From Nymphaea colorata (lineage: Eukaryota > Streptophyta > Magnoliopsida > Nymphaeales > Nymphaeaceae): DNA of 64,000 bases. Within the stretch, counting starts at the first letter, position 1. Each line of letters starts with the position of its first letter. The DNA lies in assembly GCF_008831285.2 (NCBI RefSeq), contig NC_045140.1, forward strand, positions 4,691,528 through 4,755,527. Reading direction: 5' to 3'. Shown piece after piece: positions 56,501-64,000 of this stretch. The notes under the pieces were generated by a model. The model did no database searches and had not been told where the DNA came from. It worked only from the letters and a program-made list of their open reading frames with translations. The position numbers and the translations under genes were made by a program.

Positions 56501-56680
56501 GGCGTACAGAAACCCCTCGCCCACGGAGGCGCCGTCTTTCGCGATGACGCATCCAAAATTTGGGTGTGGCGACGTGAAACCCGCCGAGCTGTCGGCGAGC
56601 TTCGCTGCCCGGAGGATGTGAGCGGCATCCGGATTGAGGAGCTGAGCAGTGGGCGAGAATGCACGAGCAAGAAGCGCCAT
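47563..56680 (-). CDS. PYRR: PYRR: plastid riboflavin reductase with NADAR-type domain, complete
   Basis: Reduces 5-amino-6-ribosylamino-pyrimidinedione phosphate in riboflavin synthesis, in plastids. Nine exons: 56680-56369, 55522-55388, 54740-54641, 54464-54339, 54253-53940, 52877-52758, 52108-51863, 51580-51455, 47814-47563; phases and GT..AG sites agree, giving 576 residues. Domain order: deaminase-like (about 20-145), reductase (about 160-370, with KYAMTLDGKIATSSGHASW and DAVIVGGNTVRRDDPRLTAR), then a NADAR/COG3236-type domain (about 390-560, with TWSSVEHYYQAHKF and VLVEASPHDLFWGGG). In the deaminase domain the zinc-binding HAE is CAE at 65-67 and the following PC is PG at 89-90, so deaminase activity is presumably lost, as in known plant PYRR; the separate enzyme PYRD would supply it. 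The N-terminus before residue 20 is short for a transit peptide. Intron 8 is 3640 bp, far longer than the others. Confidence 0.95.
49696..50143. mobile_element. hAT-like non-autonomous element in PYRR intron 8
   Basis: The 448-bp element starts CATAGCCACAAATAT and ends ATATTTGTGGCTATG, perfect 15-bp inverted termini. Flanks CCCTCAAG (49688-49695) and CTCTCAAG (50144-50151) form an 8-bp target duplication with one mismatch. The interior is A/T-homopolymer-rich and non-coding. Its termini differ from families A-C. Confidence 0.8.
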
Positions 56681-56887
56681 TGGCGGCAGATGGCTAGTTT
56701 CGGCGCCACGGAGGAATCGAAGATGGGTGGCTGGATTCGTCCATTCCGGGAACTACTTCACCAGCTTCCCCACTTTGGTTGTCGCCTTAAGGAGAATGAC
56801 AAGTATGAGTGCGGGTATGGCCGGAGCTGGATAAGGCACTTCGTTGCCGCGGCAAATTTTCTCCCTCGGGCCCTAAAACTCCGTTAA

Positions 56888-56904
56888 TAAAATTTATATT
56901 TGCA
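56888..56904 (-). promoter_or_regulatory. Candidate TATA region of PYRR
   Basis: On the minus strand AAATATAAATTTTATTA lies about 210-225 bp upstream of the start codon. It is the nearest AT-rich box in an otherwise GC-rich first-exon neighbourhood. Confidence 0.3.
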
Positions 56905-57480
56905 GTCTCCTGTTAATAATGCCCACTGTTCACTGAAAACTGATATGCAAATTTTGTTAACTTAAAAAAATAACTAAAGATTAAAAATGTAATTTGGTGA
57001 TATAAATTAATGTCGAAAAGGAAACTACAGCTTAACGTTCATTCTTTTTCAAAATTAACTCTAATTTGATAATTTTTATGAAGAAATAGGATTTTATTTG
57101 AAATGTGAAGATACTTTTTGTAAATTATTTGTAAAAATACTTCTATGGCAGCGTGTCGTTTTTATGGTTGGGGTACCAACATAGTGTGACACTTAGAATA
57201 ATAAGTTGAGGTTCATAAATGGCACCATACATTAACTAGATTCTTCATCATCTAATGTGGCCATGCTAGATTTCTTGGGGCCGTTTAACCAAAAGAGATT
57301 TGGTGCACGGCTCCTCCAACCCTTTTCTCTTGTCCCTTCACATCTAACTCAATGTTTGATAGAGTTAAATCACAAGATAGTAAGGATGAATCTGCCATTT
57401 ATGTGGGAAACGAATGAAGGATGATTTTCCCCCGACTATTGAAACCATGATTGAAAGATGATTCAAGTGAACCATGGTGA
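56905..57480. other. Intergenic, no gene seen
   Basis: AT-rich DNA upstream of PYRR. No exon or transposon terminus recognised. Confidence 0.55.
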
Positions 57481-57489
57481 CCCTCTAGG

Positions 57490-57653
57490 GGTTGCTTGGC
57501 AACAATAACATAATATTATGTTGATGTCCTATGAATTTGTCTCAAAAAAATATGATAGATTCAAGGAACACTTATTACAACATTTCATGAATTTGCTTTG
57601 TTTTTTTTTTTGCAAATTCATGATATAGTAACATGTTATTGTTGTCAAACGGT
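57490..57653. mobile_element. Tourist-like MITE
   Basis: The left GGTTGCTTGGCAACAATAAC and the inverse of the right GTTATTGTTGTCAAACGGTC match over about 20 bp with few differences. The internal core GGAACACTTATTACAACATTTCATGAAT resembles the element at 35976. A second, weaker copy may follow at about 57660-57830. Confidence 0.55.
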
Positions 57654-58010
57654 CTTTCATAATTCGTTTGATAGATAAAATAGTTTGTAACTGTTCTATA
57701 AATCTACTCTATAAGATGAGGTAGATTAGTTAAACATTTTTTAAGGTGTTTGGTGAATCTACCCTAAACTTTGGACTATATGTATGAAACACTTGCATAT
57801 TGTTTCGTTTGCCAAACAGAACCTTCCCAATTAACTTCTCGTCCAAATTTCCCAATAATTTCCTTAGTCTAAGAGCAAATCATCAACCATGAGATTGACA
57901 TAGATCAAAGAAGCCAGCAAGAACGTTGAGCTAGTCTAGGTTTTTTCCAGTGAACCTAATGAAGAAGAATTTCCAACAGTGCAAAAAAAATTCTTCTGTC
58001 TGCTTCATAT

Positions 58011-59373
58011 GGTATTGATTTTATAGATTGCTTCCATGCGCTGATGTCGACAAAGAGAGTGAAGCATATGATGAGGTCCCCACGATGCCCAAGACGAAGA
58101 AAATATCTCCAAAACTAGTGAGAAATCTAAAAGTTCGCATGCAAGAGGTGGAATTAAGTTGTTGATCGGAGTTGCAAGATAGTTTGCAAAGACAATCCCT
58201 CCTGCATGATGACTACAATCAGCAAGATCTAGAGAGCATGGGCAAGTCGCCCATGAAAAGTAGGACGCCAGAGAAGCAAATGCTGTTGGTGATAGCTTGC
58301 AAGTCCTGAGCCGCCAAATTGTTGGTATTGCATGAGAAGGATGTTGCCATGGTGGATGAACATCTTGCCCTTGTCAACGAGGCAGACGAAACTAAAGGAG
58401 CAAAGGTGTTCATCATCACTAGCAAAGCCTGAGCACTGCGACCCTCTAAGCCAGAGAAGCAAATTGCACTCATGATAGCTAGTAAGTTCCTCACCACCAA
58501 ATTAATGGTGGTGTGCAAGAAAGATGGTGCGATGATGAATCAATATCTACATGAGGCTGAGATGTAGATAGCGGAGTACAGGCTCTCTTCATTTACAGAT
58601 ATAGGAAATAACACTTAATGAAATTCTCTCGATAATATCTTTCCTTAAAAACATATTCTTGTTCTTTCCTTCTTATCCGATACATATTCTAGATCTTTCC
58701 TTCTTATCCGATAACATTCATAGAGAAAGAAATATAGCCAGTTGAGGCTGAGACGCAGTTGGAAGAGTAGTGGCCTTTGCTACGGTCCACTAGTAGACTC
58801 TAGCAAGTGGGCAGCCATCGAGCATTCCATCATTGTTGTAGAGATGCAATCAAGGGAGCGAAGATTTTTGTCATCACTTGCAGACAACAACGCGCCATCC
58901 ATAGAGCAGGAAATGTAGTCTTGTGAGGTTTAGAAGAGGTGCTCCTCATCAATATCGATAGGCAAGATGCCAACTGCAAAGCTCCATGAGAAAAGACACG
59001 ATCTTGACGGAAAAAGTGAAGGTGCTCAGAAGAACATTCAACCAATGATCGAAAGCCGAGGATCACCTAGTGGAAGAATTGATGCTGCAAAAACAATTTC
59101 AATCTACGTGACAAGCAAAGAGAGTGCAGAGCAAGTCGTATGATGCGAGTTGGACGGGTTGAGAAAAAAAAAATGAAACTAAAAGAGGGTGTAAGTAGAC
59201 AAAGAACACAGAGAAATAAGAGAATGGAAAACAACGTTATATATGTGGATCAGGAGGAAGATGAGTATGAACAGGCTGAGGACATGGATTTAGAAGAGAA
59301 ATATGATGAATTTGAGGTTTTGATAGAGCAGAGGAAGGGCCATGACATTGACAAGAGTTTAGGAGAGGGATGA
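58011..59373 (+). pseudogene. Stop-riddled coding remnant with internal protein repeat
   Basis: One frame reads as protein but is broken by in-frame stops. Two repeat units exactly 61 codons apart start PEKQMLLVIACKS (58268) and PEKQIALMIASKF (58451), both continuing KL.V..KKD/EKD.AM. A third, weaker unit near 58856 reads KGAKIFVIT, matching KGAKVFIIT at about 58399. A charged frame at 59140-59373 (lysine-rich, then Glu/Asp-rich IYVDQEEDEYEQAEDMDLEE) may be the tail of the same relic. No family is recognised and no function should be inferred. Confidence 0.45.
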
Positions 59374-59655
59374 GACACAAACAGCAAGAATGTTGACAGG
59401 GTATGAAACTATACCAAAGATTTGTTTGTAGTAGTACGTCTCTAATATTGTGCTGTTTGTGTTTTCTATCACCAATGAATTATATGCACTAATGAATTAT
59501 ATGCTTTGTATCAATAAAAGGGGGAATACTTTCAATGTCCAAGGAATTAACTATCACGTCACAATCTTTATAATATCACAATGCACACAAGCTGCAGGCA
59601 ATACAACATGCAGAAAGGCTTGCAATGTAGATGATTAACAAACAACCGTCTATAT

Positions 59656-59851
59656 TAGGGGCAGAGCTAGGAATTTTTCTTTAGGAAGGTCTAATTATAT
59701 TTCCAAATTTTTGTTAGGGCTGAACTGTATTTTTCAAAATTTTTATATACGCTTTAAAGTAAATTTTTTAAAAATTATAAGATTTTATGTTGACATATAA
59801 AAACAGCCACAATTACATTATCCATTGGCCCGTCCCTTGGCTCTGCCCCAG
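59656..59851. mobile_element. hAT-like MITE, family A
   Basis: Begins TAGGGGCAGAGCTAGG and ends TTGGCTCTGCCCCAG over 196 bp. Flanks GTCTATAT (59648-59655) and GTTTATAT (59852-59859) form an 8-bp target duplication with one mismatch. A segment starting ATGTTGACATAT occurs both inside the element (59785) and just outside its right end (59857), an oddity that may reflect a local duplication. Confidence 0.75.
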
Positions 59852-59997
59852 GTTTATATGTTGACATATCAATAACGGTCACAAATATATTATGCCATTT
59901 AGATAAGGAGTAGGCAAACTATCATCCACTAGAAGAATAGTGCACCCTAAGGTGTGTTACGGTCCATCATGATTTTTGGTAGTGCGATTTTGGATAT

Positions 59998-60280
59998 TGT
60001 TAAAATAGATGTAATGGGGAACCGGGTCCATTTCTGGACCCGGTCCCATGGGGCACGGGTACCGAGGCCGGCTCGGTACCCTAGGCGGCATTCTTCTCTC
60101 CCTCCTATATAATCTTCACTTAAGTGTAATTGTGTGATTAAGTGAAAATAATTTTCTCTCTCCTAGGGTTGCAGTGTGCACCTAGGTTAGAGCTTCCCGT
60201 GGTTTTTTCCTCTTTCTGAGGTTTTTCCACGTATATCGTGTGTTCCCCTCTTCTTCTTTCGTGTGTTGCATGTTTCTACA
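59998..60280 (+). mobile_element. 5' LTR of Ty1/copia retrotransposon
   Basis: The LTR runs from TGTTAAAATAG to TTTCTACA, immediately before the primer-binding site, so its right edge is firm; the left edge is set by the TGTT start. It contains a TATA box (TATATAA, 60106-60112) that would drive the genomic RNA. At 283 bp it is short, as usual for copia elements. The bases before it are GATAT, the candidate target duplication, which cannot be confirmed because the 3' end is outside the window. Confidence 0.8.
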
Positions 60281-60292
60281 TGGTATCAGAGC
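60281..60292 (+). promoter_or_regulatory. Primer-binding site for initiator Met-tRNA
   Basis: TGGTATCAGAGC directly follows the LTR. This is the classic plant copia sequence complementary to the 3' end of initiator methionine tRNA, where minus-strand DNA synthesis starts. Confidence 0.95.
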
Positions 60293-60665
60293 CGTGAGAT
60301 CGTTCGGCTTCGTCTCGTATTTTCGTAGTCGTCCTTGCACCGCAGCCGCCTGCGCCGTTAGGGTTTCCCGCGCCGCCACCATTGGGATCTTCTGCGCCGC
60401 CGCCTTCAGACGATCCAGCGCCGCCGCCTGTTGCCGCTTGTGACTTCCGCTGCCGTGGGTGTCTCCTTTTCCGTCGTCGGTCGATCCAGCGCCATCCCAT
60501 CTTTCCGCTGCCGTGGGTGTCCAGCGCCGTCACGCCTCTGCGTCGCCGCCGTCGGGCGATCCAGCACCGTCGCCGACACCTAAGGTTCCGTGTGGTGCTG
60601 GTGTTTCAGCCGCCGCCGTGCTGTCTTGTTGCTGCCTGGGGTTGTGTCTGACTTGACTGCTTGTG
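60293..60665 (+). other. Untranslated leader of the copia element, GC-rich
   Basis: About 370 bases rich in CCGCCG words, sharply different from the AT-rich flanks. Several frames are open by composition alone on both strands. They carry no retroelement motif and are considered leader sequence. Confidence 0.7.
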
Positions 60666-61547
60666 ATGGCGGAAGAGCTTGCACCTAAAAGTGATATGGC
60701 CTTTGACGCGGGCAGCGCTCCCAAGAGCGAGATCTTGCCGGTTCAGGTCACGCCCATTTGTCTGACTAAAGACAATTATCTTTCTTGGTCTGCTGCTCTC
60801 GAGATTGGGATAACGAGCCGTGGTCGTCTTTCCTATATCACAGGCGACAAACCGGCGCCCAGCAAAACTGATCCTCAATGGGCAACGTGGGTGTTGGAAG
60901 ACAGTCAGGTTAAGGTATGGATCATCAGCTCTGTGTCTGCTGATATTCAGCCTCTTATTCTGCGAAAGCCTACTTCGTTTGATATGTGGACTGTGCTTGC
61001 AAGGATGTATGGTCGCAAGAAACGGGTTCTGCGTACGTATCAGATTAAACGCAGTATCTATTCTCTGAAACAGGGTGACCTGTCTGTTGCCTCCTTCTAT
61101 GCAGCCCTGAAAACTAAGTGGGAGGAACTTGATTATCATGTGAATGATAACTGGGACTGTGGTTCTGATCATGCTCGGTACTGGGAAAAGGAATGGATGG
61201 ACCGGACGTTCCTCTTCCTTGGAGGCCTGCGTGATGAGTTTGAATCCATTCTGAGTCAAATTCTCAACTGTGATGAGATTCCTGGAATAGAAGATGTTTA
61301 TGCCAGAGTGGAATCAGAGGAACAAAGGCGTCAAGTGATGCAAATTGACCCTAGTCACGGGACTGGTCCCTCGGCCTTTGTTAGCCGTTCTTCTGTGTCT
61401 GGACCACGCCCTGTTAGGCGATGTACACATTGTCACAAATCAGGACATTCTGTTGACTTTTGTTGGGATCTTCACCCTGAGAAGAGACTTGTTCGTGGTC
61501 GCCCTCCGTCTAGTCGGCGAGGTCCTCTTGTGCAGGACTCAACTTAG
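60666..61547 (+). CDS. Copia Gag (capsid) protein
   Basis: A 293-residue frame starting at the ATG of MAEELAPKS. The N-terminal half has the copia Gag pattern: ...LTKDNYLSWSAALE, then W..D, then MWTVLARMYGRKKR and FYAALKTKWEELDY. A zinc knuckle C-X2-C-X4-H-X4-C occupies residues 253-266 (61422-61463), which binds the genomic RNA during particle assembly. The frame ends with TAG at 61545-61547 shortly after the knuckle. Pol continues in the same frame beyond it, whereas most copia elements have one continuous Gag-Pol. The stop may be a mutation or a readthrough point. Confidence 0.9.
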   Translation: MAEELAPKSDMAFDAGSAPKSEILPVQVTPICLTKDNYLSWSAALEIGITSRGRLSYITGDKPAPSKTDPQWATWVLEDSQVKVWIISSVSADIQPLILRKPTSFDMWTVLARMYGRKKRVLRTYQIKRSIYSLKQGDLSVASFYAALKTKWEELDYHVNDNWDCGSDHARYWEKEWMDRTFLFLGGLRDEFESILSQILNCDEIPGIEDVYARVESEEQRRQVMQIDPSHGTGPSAFVSRSSVSGPRPVRRCTHCHKSGHSVDFCWDLHPEKRLVRGRPPSSRRGPLVQDST

Positions 61548-64000
61548 AGTGGTTCTTCAAGTGGTGAAAAATCGAGGCTTTTCCCTGATCAAATCAAGGA
61601 ACTACAAGCTTACATCAGTCGCCTTTCTACTACGTCAGAGGACACATCTACGTCTGATGGAGTTAAATTAGCTCAGGCTCTTGTTGCTACAAGTGATCAA
61701 GGTAATTCCTCTCCTGGTGATTGGATTGTTGACAGTGGGGCTACTCATCATATGACCGGGGACCCTAAGATGTTTCAAGAATACAAGTTGACTTCTGGGC
61801 AGCAGCGTGTTTCTATGGCTGATGGTTCTTCTATTTCTGTGGCTGGAAAAGGGAGTTTCTCATTACTGAACAAATATTGTCTTCATAATGCCCTGCATGT
61901 TCCTAATATTCCCGTAAATTTGTTATCTGTCAGCAGTATTACCAAAGAGCTAAACTGTAATCTAATATTTTCTGCTGATCGTTGTGTACTGCAGGACTTG
62001 GGGACGGGGCAGAAGATTGGGATTGGTTCGGCTATTGATGGTCTCTACAGAATGCCAGTACAGGTTGCCTCTGCTTTGATTTCAGCCACCAGTGGACAGT
62101 TATCTGACGTGGAGGACAGATCCGCTATTATGCGCTGGCACGAGAGACTTGGTCATCTTCCTTTTCAGTTGATTAAACAATTGTTTCCTAAGATGTTTCG
62201 GTCTGTTTCTTTGGACACCTTCGCCTGTGAAGTGTGTCAGTTGTCTAAGCATGTTAGGGCCTCGTACCCTATTTCGTTCAATAAAACCAGCCGTCCTTTT
62301 GCTTTGGTTCACTCTGATGTTTGGGGTCCTTCGGGAGTGCCCACCGGTCGTGGTTTTCGTTATTTCATGACTCTTATCGATGACTACTCTCGTTGTACGT
62401 TCGTGTACTTGTTGAAAGAACGTAGTGAGGTTCCCGGCATTGTCAAAAACTTCGTTGCATTTGTTGAAACTCAATTCCAAACCCCTGTTCAGACCCTTCG
62501 TACTGACAATGCTCGAGAGTATGTCTCCTTATCCCTTGATGACTTCTTGCGAAGCAAAGGTATTATACATGAAACATCCTGTAGCTACACACCTCCTCAG
62601 AATGGCGTGGCTGAAAGGAAGAACCGTCATTTGTTAAATGTCACCCGGGCCCTTATGTTTCAACGTCATGTCCCTAAGCGGTATTGGGGTGATGCACTTC
62701 TCACTAGTGCTCATCTCATTAACCGTATGCCTACTCGTGTGTTGAATGGACATTCCCCTTATTCTGTTTTATGGCCTAATCAGAGTCCCTGGCCTTTGAC
62801 CCCTCGGGTGTTTGGGTGTATTTGCTTTGTCCATGATCATAGTCCCACTCTCAAGAAACTTGATCCTCGGTCCATCAAAGCGGTCTTTTTGGGGTATTCC
62901 TCCACTCATAAGGGATACAAGTGTGTTGACCCTAGCACTTCCAGAGTCTATGTCTCCAGGGATGTTACCTTTCATGAACACGAGGCATACTTTCCTGCGA
63001 ATCCTCTTCAGGGGGAGTGTTTAGGTGAGAGAGTGGACGAGTATTCTTCGCATCAGTTGATTCAGTTCACAGATTTCTTGGATTACACGGCTAGTTCTCC
63101 GAGTGTGAGTGTGGATGACACAGTCAGTGAGGACAGAGACAGTCAGATGGAAGGGGGCCCTGTGGAAGAACAGTCCCGTGATCATTTGTTTGGTCAGGTA
63201 TACACCAGGAAGAAGAATGATGTGATGGAGGTTGTTGATGTTACCAATCCCAATCTTGTGAGCTCCCCGGATGATCCAAGTCCAATGAATGAAGATCTTC
63301 CCATAGCCCTACGCAAAGGCACCAGGTCATGTACTTCTCACCCTATTCAGAGATTTGTCTCGTATGCTAAACTCAGTAAAGACTACAAGTGCTTTATTAC
63401 CTCTTTATCTATGGCTGTTATTCTCAGGTCAGTGGAGGATGCCAGGGAGGATCCCAAATGGCTACAGGCCATGACAGAGGAGATGGACGCCCTGGCAAAG
63501 AACAATACGTGGGAGGTTGTTGATATTCCTAATGGAACTCACTTAGTTGGTTCCAAGTGGGTGTTTACTGTGAAGTACAAACCTGATGACACTGTAGAAC
63601 GCTATAAAGCTCGTCTTGTTGCAAAGGGGTTTAGCCAGAAATATGGGATTGACTATCTTGAGACGTTCGCTCCTGTTGCTAAACTGAAGACAGTAAGGGT
63701 CATCTTAGCTCTGGCAGTACAAAAGAAGTGGAGCATGGACCAACTTGATGTCAAGAACGCCTTTTTGAATGGGCACCTTGAGGAAGAAGTCTATATGAGC
63801 ATGCCGCCTGGATATGCGCAGAAAGGAAAGTGTTGTTATCTCAAGAAAGCATTGTATGGCCTCAAGCAGTCCCCTAGAGCGTGGTTTGAAAGACTAAGGG
63901 TTGTGATGAAGACTAATGGATATAAACAGGGAAATGGTGATCACACCCTCTTCATCAAGCAGAGAAATGGTCTGGTGAGCCTCCTACTAGTATATGTTGA
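61548..64000 (+). CDS. Copia Pol (protease, integrase, reverse transcriptase), truncated by window end
   Basis: Open in the Gag frame from 61548 to the last base with no further stop. Order is protease, integrase, reverse transcriptase, as in copia rather than gypsy elements. Protease active site WIVDSGATHH (Asp at 61731). Integrase HHCC finger begins WHERLGH (His at 62139) and continues CEVCQLSKH; catalytic Asp at 62316 (DVWGPS), Asp at 62505 (TDNAREY) and Glu at 62613 (VAERKNR), with D35E spacing. Reverse transcriptase has KARLVAKGFSQ, the Asp of LDVKNAFLNG (63747) and YVD at the very end, the first part of the YVDD box. RNase H and the 3' LTR lie to the right. Catalytic residues seen are intact, so the copy may be fairly recent. 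Confidence 0.93.

Noticed and set aside
56436-56887. Plus-strand frames over PYRR exon 1 and its promoter
   Set aside because: Antisense shadow in a GC-rich exon; the minus strand encodes the conserved deaminase-like domain.
60276-60656. Pro/Arg-rich frames in the copia leader
   Set aside because: Created by CCGCCG composition; no Gag motif, and the Gag start is at 60666.
60606-61259. 217-residue minus-strand frame in the copia element
   Set aside because: Antisense of Gag; the plus strand carries the Gag pattern and zinc knuckle.

Overview
The window is nuclear DNA from a flowering plant. Its genes have many GT..AG introns, the intergenic DNA is AT-rich, and it carries (TA)n, (GA)n and (TG)n microsatellites, small inverted-repeat DNA transposons, a solo LTR and a Ty1/copia retrotransposon. 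The gene families (plant PYRR with a C-terminal NADAR-type domain, clade-E-like PP2C, serine carboxypeptidase-like, plastid DUF2358 protein) are typical of angiosperms. The sequence does not fix the species or order.

Layout. 748-3033 (minus) holds the 5' three exons of a plastid-targeted DUF2358 protein; the rest lies left of the window. 3034-12420 is repeat-rich intergenic DNA with a hAT-like MITE (5554-5747) and a solo LTR with target duplication (5941-6259). 12505-18217 (plus) is a complete 14-exon serine carboxypeptidase-like gene, 498 residues, with an intact Ser-Asp-His triad. 18218-29066 is intergenic: a perfect 41-bp-arm palindrome, a GC-rich island, a diverged inverted duplication of about 1.7 kb (24117-25808) and a decayed copy of the last carboxypeptidase exon (about 26105-26205). 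29067-32049 (minus) is a complete 5-exon PP2C phosphatase of 511 residues with a probable long 5' leader. 32050-47562 is intergenic and full of small transposon remnants. 47563-56680 (minus) is a complete 9-exon PYRR gene (576 residues) of riboflavin synthesis, with a decayed deaminase domain, a reductase domain and a NADAR-type domain. 56700-59900 contains MITEs and a stop-riddled coding remnant with internal protein repeats. 59998-64000 (plus) is the 5' part of a Ty1/copia element: LTR, primer-binding site, Gag, then Pol in the same frame after one TAG stop, cut by the window end inside reverse transcriptase.

The four cellular genes are ordinary single-copy-style plant genes with no evident shared pathway: a plastid protein of unknown function, a secreted/vacuolar peptidase, a probably membrane-anchored phosphatase and a plastid flavin enzyme. 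All exon joins given were checked by hand for phase and splice consensus. No search or expression data were available. The most unusual structure is the long inverted duplication at 24.1-25.8 kb, which could be transcribed into a long hairpin RNA.
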